From NCBI RefSeq assembly GCF_001999285.1, contig NZ_MLHN01000003.1:166275-230274 (forward strand): a DNA stretch of 64,000 bases. Direction: 5' to 3'. A program made the position numbers and the translations under genes. Shown in pieces: positions 49,881-59,224 of this stretch (positions within the stretch are counted from its first letter, which is position 1; the number at the start of each line of letters is the position of its first letter). Origin of the DNA: Rodentibacter genomosp. 1 (lineage in GTDB: Bacteria; Pseudomonadota; Gammaproteobacteria; Enterobacterales; Pasteurellaceae). Below the pieces are notes generated by a model, which did not search any database, was not told where the DNA came from, and saw only the letters and a list, made by a program, of their open reading frames with translations.

Positions 49881-50972
49881 TTATAACATTGATTTAAATT
49901 GAATATTAGGTTCGTGTTCAAAGCAATCATCGAAACCACGAGGGTGATGATATTCAATTAAATCCTTATCACGTGGGTAAACATACTTACCACCGACTTC
50001 CCAAATAAATGGATGGAATTTATATTGCAAGCGCTCTTTGCGCATTTTCCATAACTGGATAATTTCGTCAGTACTCGCCATAAAGTTCGTCCAAATATCG
50101 TGATGAACAGGGATAATCACTTTACAACGTAAACTTTCCGCCATACGTAATAGATCAATAGAGGTCATCTTATCGGCAATACCAACCGGATTTTCACCAT
50201 AGTTATTGAGTGCAACATCAATATCAAATTCTTTACCATGTTTAGCAAATTGAATTGAGAAGTGGGAATCCGCACCATGGTAAATATTACCACCCGGTGT
50301 TTTAAACACATAGTTTACTGCCTTGCGTCCCATTTCTTCATCTGATGGGCAAAGACCTGCCAGTTCCCCCCCTTGCTCTTCTGCACCTTCAACCGGTAAG
50401 GTGACTAAACAAGTGCGGTCAAAAGAATCAAGAGCGTGAATTTCGACATCTTTTAGTTTCACTACATCACCCGGTTTGACAACAATAATACGCTCTTCAG
50501 GTACACCCCATTTTTTCCATAATTCAGCACAATGCCAAGGACCGACAAATTTCACATGATCAAGCTTTGGATTATTGACAATTGCTGCCGCCACATTGAC
50601 ATCAATATGATCACTATGGTAGTGAGAAGCAAGAATGAAATCCACTTCATTAATTGCAAATGGATCTAACACCATCGGTGCTGCACGTAAGTTAGGTTGT
50701 AATTTACGCACACCTGCCATATTCGCCATTTGGTGACCACGTACCATATCTTTTACTTTCTTCGTATTTTTACCACGGCCACACCATAGATCCATACAAA
50801 GATTTGCCCCGCCCGGAGTCTTAATCCAAACCCCTACACAGCCCAACCACCACATAGCGAAGTTGCCTTCCGGTACAACTTCCTGCTCAATCTCTTCATT
50901 CAACCAAGTTCCCCACTCAGGAAAAGTAGAAAGAATCCAACTTTCACGAGTAATTTCTTGAATTTTGCTCAT
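49881..50972 (-). CDS. ulaG: L-ascorbate-6-phosphate lactonase UlaG
   Basis: UlaG opens the lactone ring of ascorbate 6-phosphate to give 3-keto-L-gulonate 6-phosphate. The 363-residue metallo-beta-lactamase-fold enzyme has the metal site [14 protein letters not shown] near residue 113, a second histidine cluster [14 protein letters not shown] near 233 and [11 protein letters not shown] near 292. Length and start ([20 protein letters not shown]) agree with E. coli UlaG. It is transcribed divergently from ulaA. Confidence 0.96.
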   Translation of the reverse strand: MSKIQEITRESWILSTFPEWGTWLNEEIEQEVVPEGNFAMWWLGCVGVWIKTPGGANLCMDLWCGRGKNTKKVKDMVRGHQMANMAGVRKLQPNLRAAPMVLDPFAINEVDFILASHYHSDHIDVNVAAAIVNNPKLDHVKFVGPWHCAELWKKWGVPEERIIVVKPGDVVKLKDVEIHALDSFDRTCLVTLPVEGAEEQGGELAGLCPSDEEMGRKAVNYVFKTPGGNIYHGADSHFSIQFAKHGKEFDIDVALNNYGENPVGIADKMTSIDLLRMAESLRCKVIIPVHHDIWTNFMASTDEIIQLWKMRKERLQYKFHPFIWEVGGKYVYPRDKDLIEYHHPRGFDDCFEHEPNIQFKSML

Positions 50973-51334
50973 ATTTAACTCCTTTGGTTAATAAAATAGT
51001 CAAAACTAATCATATCAAATCATTTTTCTTTGTAAAATACTTTTTATAAAATTTGTGACCAAGATCTCAATTTATCTCCACTTATTCCATAAAATCGACT
51101 AGACAAACATTAAATACCTGCTCAGTCAAACATTACTAGCGATTTAGAGAAAGTGAATAAAATCTATGACACTCATACACACTATAAAAAATAAAATGTG
51201 ATATTGCTCACAAAAAATCAAATTCACTCTTTTCTATTCAAAAATAATTGCTATTATTTGCTAGACTTCTTTTTCGAAATGATTCGGAATGAATTCAAAC
51301 ACTCACTTAATTAAGGTCAACAGAGGTTCTGTTT
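50973..51334. promoter_or_regulatory. Divergent ulaG/ulaA promoter region with two CRP sites
   Basis: TGTGATATTGCTCACA (51197-51212) is a perfect CRP site; with the probable ulaA -10 TATTAT (51252-51257) it lies about 60 bases before the start of transcription. TGTGACCAAGATCTCA (51054-51069) is a one-mismatch CRP site placed about 60 bases before a ulaG -10 (complement at 51009-51014). Each promoter thus has its own class I-type CRP site, implying cAMP-dependent activation in both directions. I could not fix a UlaR operator here. Confidence 0.7.
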
Positions 51335-53146
51335 ATGGAAACATTATTAGATCTATTCATTGTATTTAGAGATCAGGTTCTAAATAAAGCACCGCTACTT
51401 CTAGGTATCGTTGCTTGTATTGGTTATATCCTTCTACGCAAAGATACGACAACCGTTATTAAAGGCACAATTAAAACCATTGTTGGTTTTATGCTTGTTC
51501 AAGTCGGTGCCGGTGAATTAGTAAAAGGCTTTAAACCAATCATTGAAAAATTATCCGAATATCACGGTTTAACCGGTGCAGTTATCGATCCCTACACCAG
51601 TATGCAGGCAACTATCGAAACGATGGCAGATAATTATGCTTGGGTGGGTTATGCCGTGTTACTGGCATTAGCATTAAATATTTTGCTTGTTCTATTCAGA
51701 CGCTTTACCGGGATTCGCACTATTATGCTCACCGGGCATATTATGTTCCAACAGGCAGGGTTAGTTGCCGTATTCTATATGCTCATTGGTGCATCAATGA
51801 TGGAAACCATCATCTACACAGCGATCATCATGGCGTTGTACTGGGGGATTTCATCTAATATTATGTATAAACCGACTCAATCCGTAACAGGGGGAGCCGG
51901 TTTTTCTATTGGACACCAACAGCAAATTGCCTCTTGGATTGCCGTTCAACTCGCACCAAAACTCGGTAATAAAGAAGACAGCGTTGATAATATGAAATTA
52001 CCTAAATGGTTACATATTTTCCACGACAGTATCTCTGCGACCGTATTAGTGATGACTGTATTCTTCGGCATTATCTTACTTTCTTTCGGCTTAGATAATC
52101 TGCAAACCATGGCAGGTAAAACACACTGGACAATTTATATTCTTGAAACAGGATTAAAATTTGCCGTAGCAATTCAAGTCATCGTTATCGGTGTACGTAT
52201 GTTTGTTGCCGAATTATCCGAAGCATTCAAAGGTATTTCCGAACGTGTTATTCCTAATGCTGTGTTAGCCATTGACTGTGCTGCGATTTACGCATTTTCA
52301 CCAAACGCCATGGTATTCGGCTTTATGTGGGGGGCAATCGGTCAATTCGTTGCGGTCGGTTTACTACTTGGTTTTGATGCTTCCGTACTCATCATTCCGG
52401 GCTTCATTCCAATGTTCTTCTCTAACGCAACAATCGGTGTATTTGCCAACCATTTCGGTGGCTGGCGTGCAGTAATGAAAATTTGTTTCGTGATGGGAAT
52501 TATTGAAGTATTAGGTTCCGCTTGGGTTATCCATCTACTAGCGACCCAAGGTGCAACGTTTAACGGTTGGATGGGAATGGCTGACTGGGCATTATTCTTC
52601 CCACCGGTGTTACAAGGTATCGTTAGCGTTCCATTCTTCTTCTTTGTTATCTTAGCTGCTGCTTTCGTTTACATGGCATTCGCCGCGAAAAAATTACGCG
52701 CAGCCGAAGCCGCTGCTGCCGCTGCTGGCAAAACACTTGAACAAATGGACGGCTATGGTGTTGATGAAAACGAGCAAGAAACTGTTTCTCAAGATCACAC
52801 AGCACAAAGTGCGGTCAAAAATGATGAAATTTCTGACGAATCAGTGAAACCTGTACGCATTCTTGCAGTTTGTGGCTCTGGTCAAGGTTCTTCTATGATG
52901 ATGAAAATGAAGATCAAAGGCTATCTAGACAAACGTGGTATTCCAAATATTATGGATTCTTGTGCCGTTACCGACTATAAAGGTAAACTAGACAGTACAG
53001 ATATTATTGTTTCGTCTAAACATTTATCCGGTGAAATTCAAGTCGGCGAAGGTAAATTTGTATTAGGTGTACAAAATATGCTTAACCCGAACTCTTTTGG
53101 AGATGAGTTAATCGAATTGATCAACAAATTTCAAAATAACAAATAA
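51335..53146 (+). CDS. ulaA: PTS ascorbate transporter, fused IIC-IIB (UlaA-UlaB)
   Basis: This protein imports and phosphorylates L-ascorbate. Residues 1-455 are the UlaA membrane domain ([20 protein letters not shown] near 57, [15 protein letters not shown] near 188). After an alanine-rich, charged linker (about 456-505), residues 506-603 are a UlaB IIB domain with the phosphocysteine in [17 protein letters not shown] near 510. E. coli has these as separate genes of 465 and 101 codons. The linker contains an uptake sequence (AAGTGCGGT), suggesting where the fusion was bridged. ulaC follows after 71 bases. Confidence 0.95.
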   Translation: METLLDLFIVFRDQVLNKAPLLLGIVACIGYILLRKDTTTVIKGTIKTIVGFMLVQVGAGELVKGFKPIIEKLSEYHGLTGAVIDPYTSMQATIETMADNYAWVGYAVLLALALNILLVLFRRFTGIRTIMLTGHIMFQQAGLVAVFYMLIGASMMETIIYTAIIMALYWGISSNIMYKPTQSVTGGAGFSIGHQQQIASWIAVQLAPKLGNKEDSVDNMKLPKWLHIFHDSISATVLVMTVFFGIILLSFGLDNLQTMAGKTHWTIYILETGLKFAVAIQVIVIGVRMFVAELSEAFKGISERVIPNAVLAIDCAAIYAFSPNAMVFGFMWGAIGQFVAVGLLLGFDASVLIIPGFIPMFFSNATIGVFANHFGGWRAVMKICFVMGIIEVLGSAWVIHLLATQGATFNGWMGMADWALFFPPVLQGIVSVPFFFFVILAAAFVYMAFAAKKLRAAEAAAAAAGKTLEQMDGYGVDENEQETVSQDHTAQSAVKNDEISDESVKPVRILAVCGSGQGSSMMMKMKIKGYLDKRGIPNIMDSCAVTDYKGKLDSTDIIVSSKHLSGEIQVGEGKFVLGVQNMLNPNSFGDELIELINKFQNNK

Positions 53147-53153
53147 TTCAACA

Positions 53154-53187
53154 CAAAGTGCGGTCAATTTTCAACAAAAATTGACCG
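53154..53187 (+). terminator. Imperfect uptake-sequence hairpin between ulaA and ulaC
   Basis: GCGGTCAATTTT and AAAATTGACCGC pair over a short loop after the ulaA stop. The right arm is a damaged uptake sequence. It lies inside the operon and could lower downstream expression. Confidence 0.5.
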
Positions 53188-53217
53188 CCCCAATACACAA
53201 ATCGTTAAGGATAAACT

Positions 53218-53685
53218 ATGTTAAAAGAATCACTTATTGCTAACAATTCCATTAAACTCAATCAAACTGCCTCAGATTGGAAAGCTGCCATTAAAATCGG
53301 CACAGATTTATTAGAGGCCTCAGGTGCCATTGAACCACGCTACTACGACACGATTATTAGCAATATCGAAAAAATGGGACCTTACATTATTTTAGCTCCC
53401 GGTCTTGCCATGCCTCATGCCCGCCCGGAAGAAGGCGTGATCAAAACTGCCTTTGCTTTGGTTACCTTAAAAGAGCCGATTTATTTTGATGGTGAAGATG
53501 ATCCAATCTATGTCCTCATTACCCTTGCGGGTAGTGATTCTGATCAGCATATGCAAGGCTTAGTGGAAATTACCCAAGTACTTGATGATCCTGAAAGTGA
53601 TGATGGTGTAGATTTAAATCGTTTCCGCCATTGTAACAATGCAGATGAAGTCTATGCAGCCATTGATAAAGCATTAAACGGCTAA
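53218..53685 (+). CDS. ulaC: PTS ascorbate IIA component UlaC
   Basis: UlaC passes phosphate from HPr to UlaB. The 155-residue protein belongs to the mannitol/fructose IIA fold, with the phosphohistidine in GLAMPHARPEEGV near residue 67. It begins MLKESLIANNSIKL, as in E. coli UlaC. It lies between the IIC-IIB fusion and ulaD on the same strand. Confidence 0.94.
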   Translation: MLKESLIANNSIKLNQTASDWKAAIKIGTDLLEASGAIEPRYYDTIISNIEKMGPYIILAPGLAMPHARPEEGVIKTAFALVTLKEPIYFDGEDDPIYVLITLAGSDSDQHMQGLVEITQVLDDPESDDGVDLNRFRHCNNADEVYAAIDKALNG

Positions 53686-53698
53686 TCTTCATTCAAAT

Positions 53699-53728
53699 CA
53701 AAGTGCGGTTAAAATTAACCGCACTTTC
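53699..53728 (+). terminator. Inverted uptake-sequence pair between ulaC and ulaD
   Basis: AAAGTGCGGTTAA and TTAACCGCACTTT form an almost perfect palindrome inside the ula operon. The trailing T run is short, so read-through into ulaD is likely. Confidence 0.6.
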
Positions 53729-53757
53729 TCCCTATTTCAATTTAACAAAAAGGAATA

Positions 53758-54444
53758 ATGACTATGTCTAAACCATTATTACAAATTGCCCTTGATTCCC
53801 TTTCTCTAGAAAAAGCTGTTGCCGATGCCAAACAAGCAGAAAATTTAGTGGAAATCATTGAAGTTGGTACTATTCTTGCCTGTGCCGAGGGTATGAAAGC
53901 AGTCAGCACATTACGGGCTTTACATCCAAACCACATCATAGTTTGTGATTTAAAAACCACTGATGGCGGCGCAATTTTAGCAAAAATGGCATTTGAAGCG
54001 GGAGCTGACTGGCTCACTGTTTCGGCAGCAGCCCACCCTGCAACCAAAGCAGCCTGTAAAAAAGTGGCAGATGAATTCAATGCAGCTCATCCTGAATTAA
54101 AAGTAAAAAAAGAAATTCAAATTGAAATCTACGGTAATTGGACAGTAGAAAAAGACGCGAAAGAATGGGTTGAATTAGGAGTAAAACAATCGATCTATCA
54201 CCGCTCTCGTGATGCAGAATTAGCAGGTAAAGGTTGGACATCTGAAGATGTTGAATTAATGAAGAAATTATCCGCTCTCGGACTTGAACTATCAATCACT
54301 GGCGGTATTGTGCCGGAAGATATTCATCTATTCAAAGAAATCAAAAATGCGAAGGCCTTTATTGCCGGTAGAGCACTCGTCGGAGAGAAAGGCAAAGCAA
54401 CCGCTGAAGCTATTCGTGCTGAGATTGAAAAATATTGGGCTTAA
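53758..54444 (+). CDS. ulaD: 3-keto-L-gulonate-6-phosphate decarboxylase UlaD
   Basis: UlaD decarboxylates 3-keto-L-gulonate 6-phosphate to L-xylulose 5-phosphate. The protein is of the OMP-decarboxylase suprafamily, with HIIVCDLKTTDGGAILAKMA near residue 60 carrying the DxKxxD motif, GNWTVEKDAKEWVELG near 124 and SITGGIVPEDIHL near 180. Starts at 53758 or 53764 are both possible; the first gives 228 residues and follows AGGAATA. It closes the plus-strand ula unit. Confidence 0.94.
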   Translation: MTMSKPLLQIALDSLSLEKAVADAKQAENLVEIIEVGTILACAEGMKAVSTLRALHPNHIIVCDLKTTDGGAILAKMAFEAGADWLTVSAAAHPATKAACKKVADEFNAAHPELKVKKEIQIEIYGNWTVEKDAKEWVELGVKQSIYHRSRDAELAGKGWTSEDVELMKKLSALGLELSITGGIVPEDIHLFKEIKNAKAFIAGRALVGEKGKATAEAIRAEIEKYWA

Positions 54445-54647
54445 TATACAGATAGAGCAAGCTGTATTTAAAAAATTTTTCTAAATCTATCACAAAAATC
54501 GGATAAATTATTCAATTTATTCGATTTTTTATTGCTTGTTTTTGAAACTATTGAAATTTTAAAAAATAAATTCTAACCGTTCCAATCTAAGAGCTGCGAA
54601 AGTTTATTTTTTGCAGAATCCAAAAGTGCGGTTAATTTTAAAATAAA

Positions 54648-54675
54648 AAAGCGAACATCATGCTCGCTTTTTTAA
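54648..54675 (-). terminator. Terminator of the slyB unit
   Basis: AAAAAGCGA and TCGCTTTTT pair over a short loop ahead of the slyB stop. The rest of the 252-base gap (54445-54696) holds an uptake sequence and no recognisable gene. Confidence 0.8.
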
Positions 54676-54696
54676 ACACCAAACTAGGATTGAATA

Positions 54697-55164
54697 TTAG
54701 TTAATTACAGAAACATTTAATGACGAACCGCCAACAATTTGAACACGTTTTCCTGCCACAAATTTTGAATCGGCTTTTTGGACAACAACGATAGTTTTAC
54801 CATCATCTTTTTTAATCACAAGCTCCGCGCCATTAACTTGGCTCGCTTTTTCTTCAATCTTACTACCTGCTACAGCACCGGCAATTGCGCCAACAGCAGT
54901 TGCAATCGCTTGACCACGGCCACCACCAACAGCACTACCGGCAATACCACCAAGCACACCACCACCAACAGTACCAATGACACCTTGGTTATCCGCCTGA
55001 ATTTTTACCGGACGAACCGAAACCAATGTACCGTAGCTAATTGAACGTGCTTCTTTTGCTTGATCTGCCGAATACACATCACCACTAAAAATATCAGTAT
55101 TTGCACACCCTGTTACACCAAGTGCAACAATCAATGCGAATGCTATTGTCATCTTTTTCATCAT
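54697..55164 (-). CDS. slyB: Outer membrane lipoprotein SlyB/Pcp
   Basis: SlyB is a glycine-zipper lipoprotein that helps keep the outer membrane intact; Haemophilus calls it Pcp. The 155-residue protein has the lipobox VTGC near residue 20, ARSISYGTLVSVRPVKIQ near 40 and a glycine-zipper hairpin (GTVGGGVLGGIAGSAVGGG, then GAIAGAVAGSKIEE) over about 65-105. A ribosome-binding AAGG lies seven bases before the ATG. A second small lipoprotein gene lies directly upstream. Confidence 0.93.
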   Translation of the reverse strand: MMKKMTIAFALIVALGVTGCANTDIFSGDVYSADQAKEARSISYGTLVSVRPVKIQADNQGVIGTVGGGVLGGIAGSAVGGGRGQAIATAVGAIAGAVAGSKIEEKASQVNGAELVIKKDDGKTIVVVQKADSKFVAGKRVQIVGGSSLNVSVIN

Positions 55165-55180
55165 GAATCAACCTTATAAA

Positions 55181-55480
55181 TTAAATTGGATTTCTTGGTG
55201 ACCAAGTTGAAATATTCTTTAAACCATTACCATTGTCAGAAACTTTTACACAAGCACCTACAACAAGAGTTGAATCATACTGATGAGTAACGCTTTCAGT
55301 TTCACCTTCAGGCTTATATGAGCAGTCATTTTTCCGAATTGTTAATTGAAGGTTTTCCCCCTCCATTTGACTAAAAATAACCTGACCTTTATATGCACTT
55401 TCATCTTTTTGATTATTTGATGAACAAGCTGCCAAACCTAAACTTAATAAAATAGCTAATGCTAGGGTCATCTTTTTCAT
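55181..55480 (-). CDS. Small lipoprotein, unknown function
   Basis: The 99-residue protein has a clear lipoprotein signal (MKKMTLALAILLSLGLAAC, Cys19) nearly identical at its start to that of SlyB downstream. A mature part of about 80 residues follows, with two cysteines (in KNDCSYKPEG and VVGACVKVS) that could form a disulfide. I do not recognise a family; the mature part is predicted to be mostly beta. It lies 16 bases upstream of slyB on the same strand, so the two are probably cotranscribed. Confidence 0.75.
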   Translation of the reverse strand: MKKMTLALAILLSLGLAACSSNNQKDESAYKGQVIFSQMEGENLQLTIRKNDCSYKPEGETESVTHQYDSTLVVGACVKVSDNGNGLKNISTWSPRNPI

Positions 55481-55484
55481 TATG

Positions 55485-56054
55485 CTAAACCTCGAGTATT
55501 TTCTTAATAGAATAAGGGTGAACTTTTATGCAAGTATGGTTCTCGCGTTTATCCGCAAAACTCACTGCAATAGAAGGATTTGGTAAATGCTCTCCTTCAA
55601 CTTTTGGTTCACTAACTTTAATTGTTAATTGGGTTAAATGTTGCCACAAAAACTGTTGATTGATCCTTTCTATCCATGCTTCAACCGATTCATCAGGAAA
55701 AAAAGGAATCACAATCTCAATATGTTCCCAAGTTTCTTGGGGATATTGCTTGTTTTTCGGAAACGGTAGCTCAATAATATCAACAAATTGTCCCGCAAAA
55801 GAAATTGGCTTTTCTAATTGAATTAAATAGATAGGCCGCCCATTGACGATATTATCGGACAAAATTCTACCGCACTTTGATAAATGTGTCAGCCAAATTT
55901 TGGCATTTTGCTCACTATTCACCCGTAAAGCAAGATGATCGATTTCGTAATCCCTTAAATCAAGTTTCATTTCCGAAGCAAGCGCCTGGATTTTTTCCTC
56001 AAAATCAATTAATTCAACCTGAAGTACGGTCAAATTTTCATTAAAATTTGTCAT
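55485..56054 (-). CDS. yecM: YecM-like VOC-fold protein
   Basis: The 189-residue protein matches the YecM family: DYEIDHLALRVNSEQNAKIW near residue 37, GRPIYLIQLEKPI near 82, PQETWEHIEIVIPFFPDES near 105 and CIKVHPYSIKKILE at the end. YecM has a vicinal-oxygen-chelate fold with a metal-site-like cleft, but no reaction is established. It is divergent from argS, with about 80 bases between starts, and is followed after four bases by the small lipoprotein gene. Confidence 0.85.
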   Translation of the reverse strand: MTNFNENLTVLQVELIDFEEKIQALASEMKLDLRDYEIDHLALRVNSEQNAKIWLTHLSKCGRILSDNIVNGRPIYLIQLEKPISFAGQFVDIIELPFPKNKQYPQETWEHIEIVIPFFPDESVEAWIERINQQFLWQHLTQLTIKVSEPKVEGEHLPNPSIAVSFADKRENHTCIKVHPYSIKKILEV

Positions 56055-56133
56055 ATTCGCCCTTTAAGAAATGCCTAAAGAACGCTATCATAGCCGATTA
56101 TTTTTACTATTCAAATTTAACGTAAGGAAAACC

Positions 56134-57867
56134 GTGAATATTCAATCTATTTTATCGAATAAAATTAAGCAGGCGATGATTGCTGCTGGTGCTGATGAGT
56201 CTTGTGATTCCCTCGTACGTCAATCAAGCAAGCCACAATTTGGTGACTACCAAGCAAATGGTATTATGGCTGCGGCTAAAAAATTAGGATTAAATCCACG
56301 TGAATTTGCCCAGAAAGTATTGGATCATGCTGATTTTTCTGATATCACCGAAAAATTAGAAATTGCGGGTCCTGGTTTCATCAATATTTTCCTAGCGCCA
56401 AGTTGGATTGCTAAAAAAACCTCTGATGCACTAGCCCAACCTAATTTAGGTATTCAAGCAGAGGAGAAACAAACGATTGTCATCGACTATTCCTCACCAA
56501 ACGTTGCAAAAGAAATGCATGTAGGGCATCTCCGTTCAACCATCATTGGCGATGCCGTTGTGCGTACCCTAGAGTTTTTAGGTCATCATGTTATCCGCGC
56601 AAACCACGTCGGCGACTGGGGAACGCAGTTTGGTATGCTGATTGCTTATCTCGAAAAAATGCAAAATGAACAGGCTAACGATATGGAATTACAAGATTTA
56701 GAAACATTCTATCGTGAAGCCAAAAAATATTATGACGAAGATGAGACCTTTGCTGAAAAAGCACGTAACTATGTCGTGAAATTACAAAGTGGCGATGAAT
56801 ACTGTCTTGCAATGTGGAAACATTTGGTAGATATCACCATGCAACAAAACCAGCATAATTATGATCGTTTAAATGTCACCTTAACAGAAAAAGATGTTAT
56901 GGGGGAAAGTCTGTACAATCCAATGTTACCCAACATAGTTGAAGATTTGAAAAAACAAGGTTTGGCGGTTGAAGATGATGGTGCGTTCGTGGTGTATTTA
57001 GATGAATTTAAAAATAAAGAAGGCGATCCAATGGGTGTCATCGTACAAAAAAAAGATGGTGGTTTTCTGTACACTACCACGGATATTGCCGCAGCAAAAT
57101 ACCGTTATGAAACATTAAAAGCCGATCGAGCTCTCGTTTTCTCTGATACCCGCCAGAGCCAACATATGCAACAAGCTTGGCTTATTACACGTAAAGCAGG
57201 TTATGTGCCAGATAGCTTCTCTTTGGAACATAAAAATTTTGGAATGATGCTCGGTAAAGATGGTAAGCCATTTAAAACCCGTACCGGCGGTACCGTAAAA
57301 TTATCAGATTTATTAGATGAAGCGATTGAACGTGCGACAATCTTAATCAATGAAAAAAGTGCTCATTTATCTGATACCGAAAAGACAGCCGTTATTGAAG
57401 CAGTAGGAATTGGTTCAGTGAAATATGCGGATCTTTCCAAAAACCGTACCACAGATTATGTATTTGATTGGGACAATATGTTAAGTTTTGAAGGTAATAC
57501 CGCACCCTATATGCAATACGCATATACCCGTATTCGCTCAATCTTTAACAAAGTCAACATAGACTCAACCGAGCTTTCTAATGCAGAGGTAATCCTACAA
57601 AATGAAAAGGAGCGGGCTCTAGCCGTTAAATTACTCCAGTTTGAAGAAGCCGTTCAAACCGTAGGAAAAGAAGGGACACCACATATCCTTTGTTCCTATT
57701 TATATGAATTAGCCGGTGTATTCTCTTCTTTCTATGAGCAGTGCCCAATTTTAAATGCAGAAGATGAGAAAGTTAAGTTAAGCCGTTTAAAATTAGCGCT
57801 ATTAACTGAAAAAACCTTAAAACAAGGTTTGACATTATTAGGTATTAAAACTATTGAAAGAATGTAA
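56134..57867 (+). CDS. argS: Arginyl-tRNA synthetase
   Basis: ArgRS charges tRNA-Arg. The 577-residue class I enzyme has [19 protein letters not shown] near residue 120 (HIGH-type motif HVGH), the [17 protein letters not shown] segment near 370 that replaces KMSKS in this enzyme, and the C-terminal tRNA-binding helices. GTG at 56134, five bases after TAAGGA, gives the same start ([14 protein letters not shown]) and length as E. coli; an ATG at 56071 would add 21 unconserved residues. Confidence 0.97.
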   Translation: MNIQSILSNKIKQAMIAAGADESCDSLVRQSSKPQFGDYQANGIMAAAKKLGLNPREFAQKVLDHADFSDITEKLEIAGPGFINIFLAPSWIAKKTSDALAQPNLGIQAEEKQTIVIDYSSPNVAKEMHVGHLRSTIIGDAVVRTLEFLGHHVIRANHVGDWGTQFGMLIAYLEKMQNEQANDMELQDLETFYREAKKYYDEDETFAEKARNYVVKLQSGDEYCLAMWKHLVDITMQQNQHNYDRLNVTLTEKDVMGESLYNPMLPNIVEDLKKQGLAVEDDGAFVVYLDEFKNKEGDPMGVIVQKKDGGFLYTTTDIAAAKYRYETLKADRALVFSDTRQSQHMQQAWLITRKAGYVPDSFSLEHKNFGMMLGKDGKPFKTRTGGTVKLSDLLDEAIERATILINEKSAHLSDTEKTAVIEAVGIGSVKYADLSKNRTTDYVFDWDNMLSFEGNTAPYMQYAYTRIRSIFNKVNIDSTELSNAEVILQNEKERALAVKLLQFEEAVQTVGKEGTPHILCSYLYELAGVFSSFYEQCPILNAEDEKVKLSRLKLALLTEKTLKQGLTLLGIKTIERM

Positions 57868-57877
57868 TCTTTATCGA

Positions 57878-57907
57878 AAAGGCGCTCAACGCGCCTTTAT
57901 TTTTTTA
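57878..57907. terminator. Bidirectional terminator between argS and gloC
   Basis: AAAGGCGC and GCGCCTTT pair over five bases and are followed by T residues, just past the argS stop. The T run touches the gloC stop on the other strand. Confidence 0.88.
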
Positions 57908-58531
57908 CGTTAAAAAAGGATTGGAAACTTTTTCTCGCCCAATCGTGGTATAGGGACCATGACCGGCAATAATAATCATATCATCATTGAGCTTGAATAA
58001 TTTCTCACGAATTGATGAGATAAGCTGTTCATAATTTCCTCTAGGAAAGTCAGTACGCCCAATTCCACCTTGAAATAATACATCACCAGTAAATGCAACT
58101 TTCTTTTCTTGCTCAATAAAGCCAATATGTCCCGGTGTATGACCCGGTAAATGTAAAATATTAAATTGGAAATTGCCGATATTAATGATTTCTCCTTCAT
58201 GTAACCAACGATCCGGTAAAAAAGCATTAATATGCGCGAGTCCAAAGCGTTCCGCCTGTTCTGGTAAGCTTTCAAATAAAAATTGATCGTCTTCCTGTGC
58301 TCCCCAAATCTCAACATTGAAATAATCTTTCAACAGCATTGCCGCACCAACATGATCAAGATGAGCATGAGTCAGTAAAATAACCTTTAAATTCAACTTA
58401 AGCTCTTCAATTTTCTGAATGAGTTTTTCTGATTCACCACCGGGATCAATAATAGCTGCATTTTTTTCATCATCCCAAATTAAAGAACAATTTTGCTGAA
58501 AAGCGGTGACAGGAATAATCTCTATGTTCAT
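57905..58531 (-). CDS. gloC: GloC/YcbL metallo-beta-lactamase-fold hydrolase (type II glyoxalase)
   Basis: The 208-residue enzyme hydrolyses S-lactoylglutathione or related thioesters. Metal ligands are in LLTHAHLDHVGAA near residue 57, LHLPGHTPGHIGF near 128 and FTGDVLFQGGIGRTDF near 149. It is shorter than GloB and matches E. coli YcbL. The order ldtD-mepK-gloC is also found in E. coli (ycbB-ycbK-ycbL). I chose the ATG at 58531 (MNIEIIPVTAFQQNC). Confidence 0.9.
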   Translation of the reverse strand: MNIEIIPVTAFQQNCSLIWDDEKNAAIIDPGGESEKLIQKIEELKLNLKVILLTHAHLDHVGAAMLLKDYFNVEIWGAQEDDQFLFESLPEQAERFGLAHINAFLPDRWLHEGEIINIGNFQFNILHLPGHTPGHIGFIEQEKKVAFTGDVLFQGGIGRTDFPRGNYEQLISSIREKLFKLNDDMIIIAGHGPYTTIGREKVSNPFLT

Positions 58532-58553
58532 TTTTTCTTTTCTCCAAAACAAA

Positions 58554-58573
58554 AACCGCACTAAAGTGCGGTT
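58554..58573 (-). terminator. Uptake-sequence terminator between mepK and gloC
   Basis: AACCGCACT and AGTGCGGTT pair with almost no loop, with T runs on the minus strand, 16 bases past the mepK stop. Confidence 0.8.
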
Positions 58574-58588
58574 AATTTTTCTAATATT

Positions 58589-59149
58589 TTACACACCACG
58601 CCAAGTTCTTACCGGACCGGTATCAACATGAACAAAATTACTGCGAGGATAAAACCCGACTCCCCCATCATGTAAATTTTCTGCCGACTGCTTAATTTTA
58701 ACAAGAGGCACGCCATCAATACGAAAATCAATCGCCTGCCCTTTTACATGATAGCTATTACTTGCTACACCACGACTTTGGCGATGACGCATCGCGTTTG
58801 TGGAAGGAGAACGATAACCACAAATAATCTGAATCTCTGCAGTTTGTAGTCCTAAATTTCCTTGAATACGATAAAACTTCATAAACAAGTTTGGATCCAT
58901 ACGGTGCACTTGATTTGTTCGTTTATCACGCATGAAATAATCAAGTTTTTTTAGCATTGAGGTAGCAAAGCCACCATTTGGTGAAAACGTAGCACTTAAA
59001 CGCTCACCGGTATTAATATTACGAAACGCCAAAATACGAGGCCTAGGTGTAGAAACCATCGCAAAAACAGTATTTGGCACCATGCTTGCACCTAGCATAA
59101 TTCCGCCTAAAGATAACCATTTCCGGCGACCTTGATTTATTTTATCCAT
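58589..59149 (-). CDS. mepK: Murein endopeptidase MepK (YcbK, M15-type)
   Basis: MepK cuts peptidoglycan cross-links, mainly the 3-3 kind made by L,D-transpeptidases. The 186-residue protein has a Tat-like signal (GRRKWLSLGGIMLGA, residues 7-21), the zinc motif SYHVKGQAIDF near residue 132 and FVHVDTGPVRTW near the end. It lies 75 bases downstream of ldtD, which makes the 3-3 links that MepK cleaves, so synthesis and cutting of this bond are encoded side by side. Confidence 0.92.
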   Translation of the reverse strand: MDKINQGRRKWLSLGGIMLGASMVPNTVFAMVSTPRPRILAFRNINTGERLSATFSPNGGFATSMLKKLDYFMRDKRTNQVHRMDPNLFMKFYRIQGNLGLQTAEIQIICGYRSPSTNAMRHRQSRGVASNSYHVKGQAIDFRIDGVPLVKIKQSAENLHDGGVGFYPRSNFVHVDTGPVRTWRGV

Positions 59150-59224
59150 GATTCTGTCTCTCTTTCCCTTACTTCGTTTTTCGACTTAAAAAATACAGCT
59201 TAGTTCACCAAAGTGCGGTCAATA

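Noticed and set aside
54778..55080. Threonine/asparagine-rich frame opposite slyB
   Set aside because: It is the complement of the glycine-zipper codons, giving a low-complexity string; not a gene.
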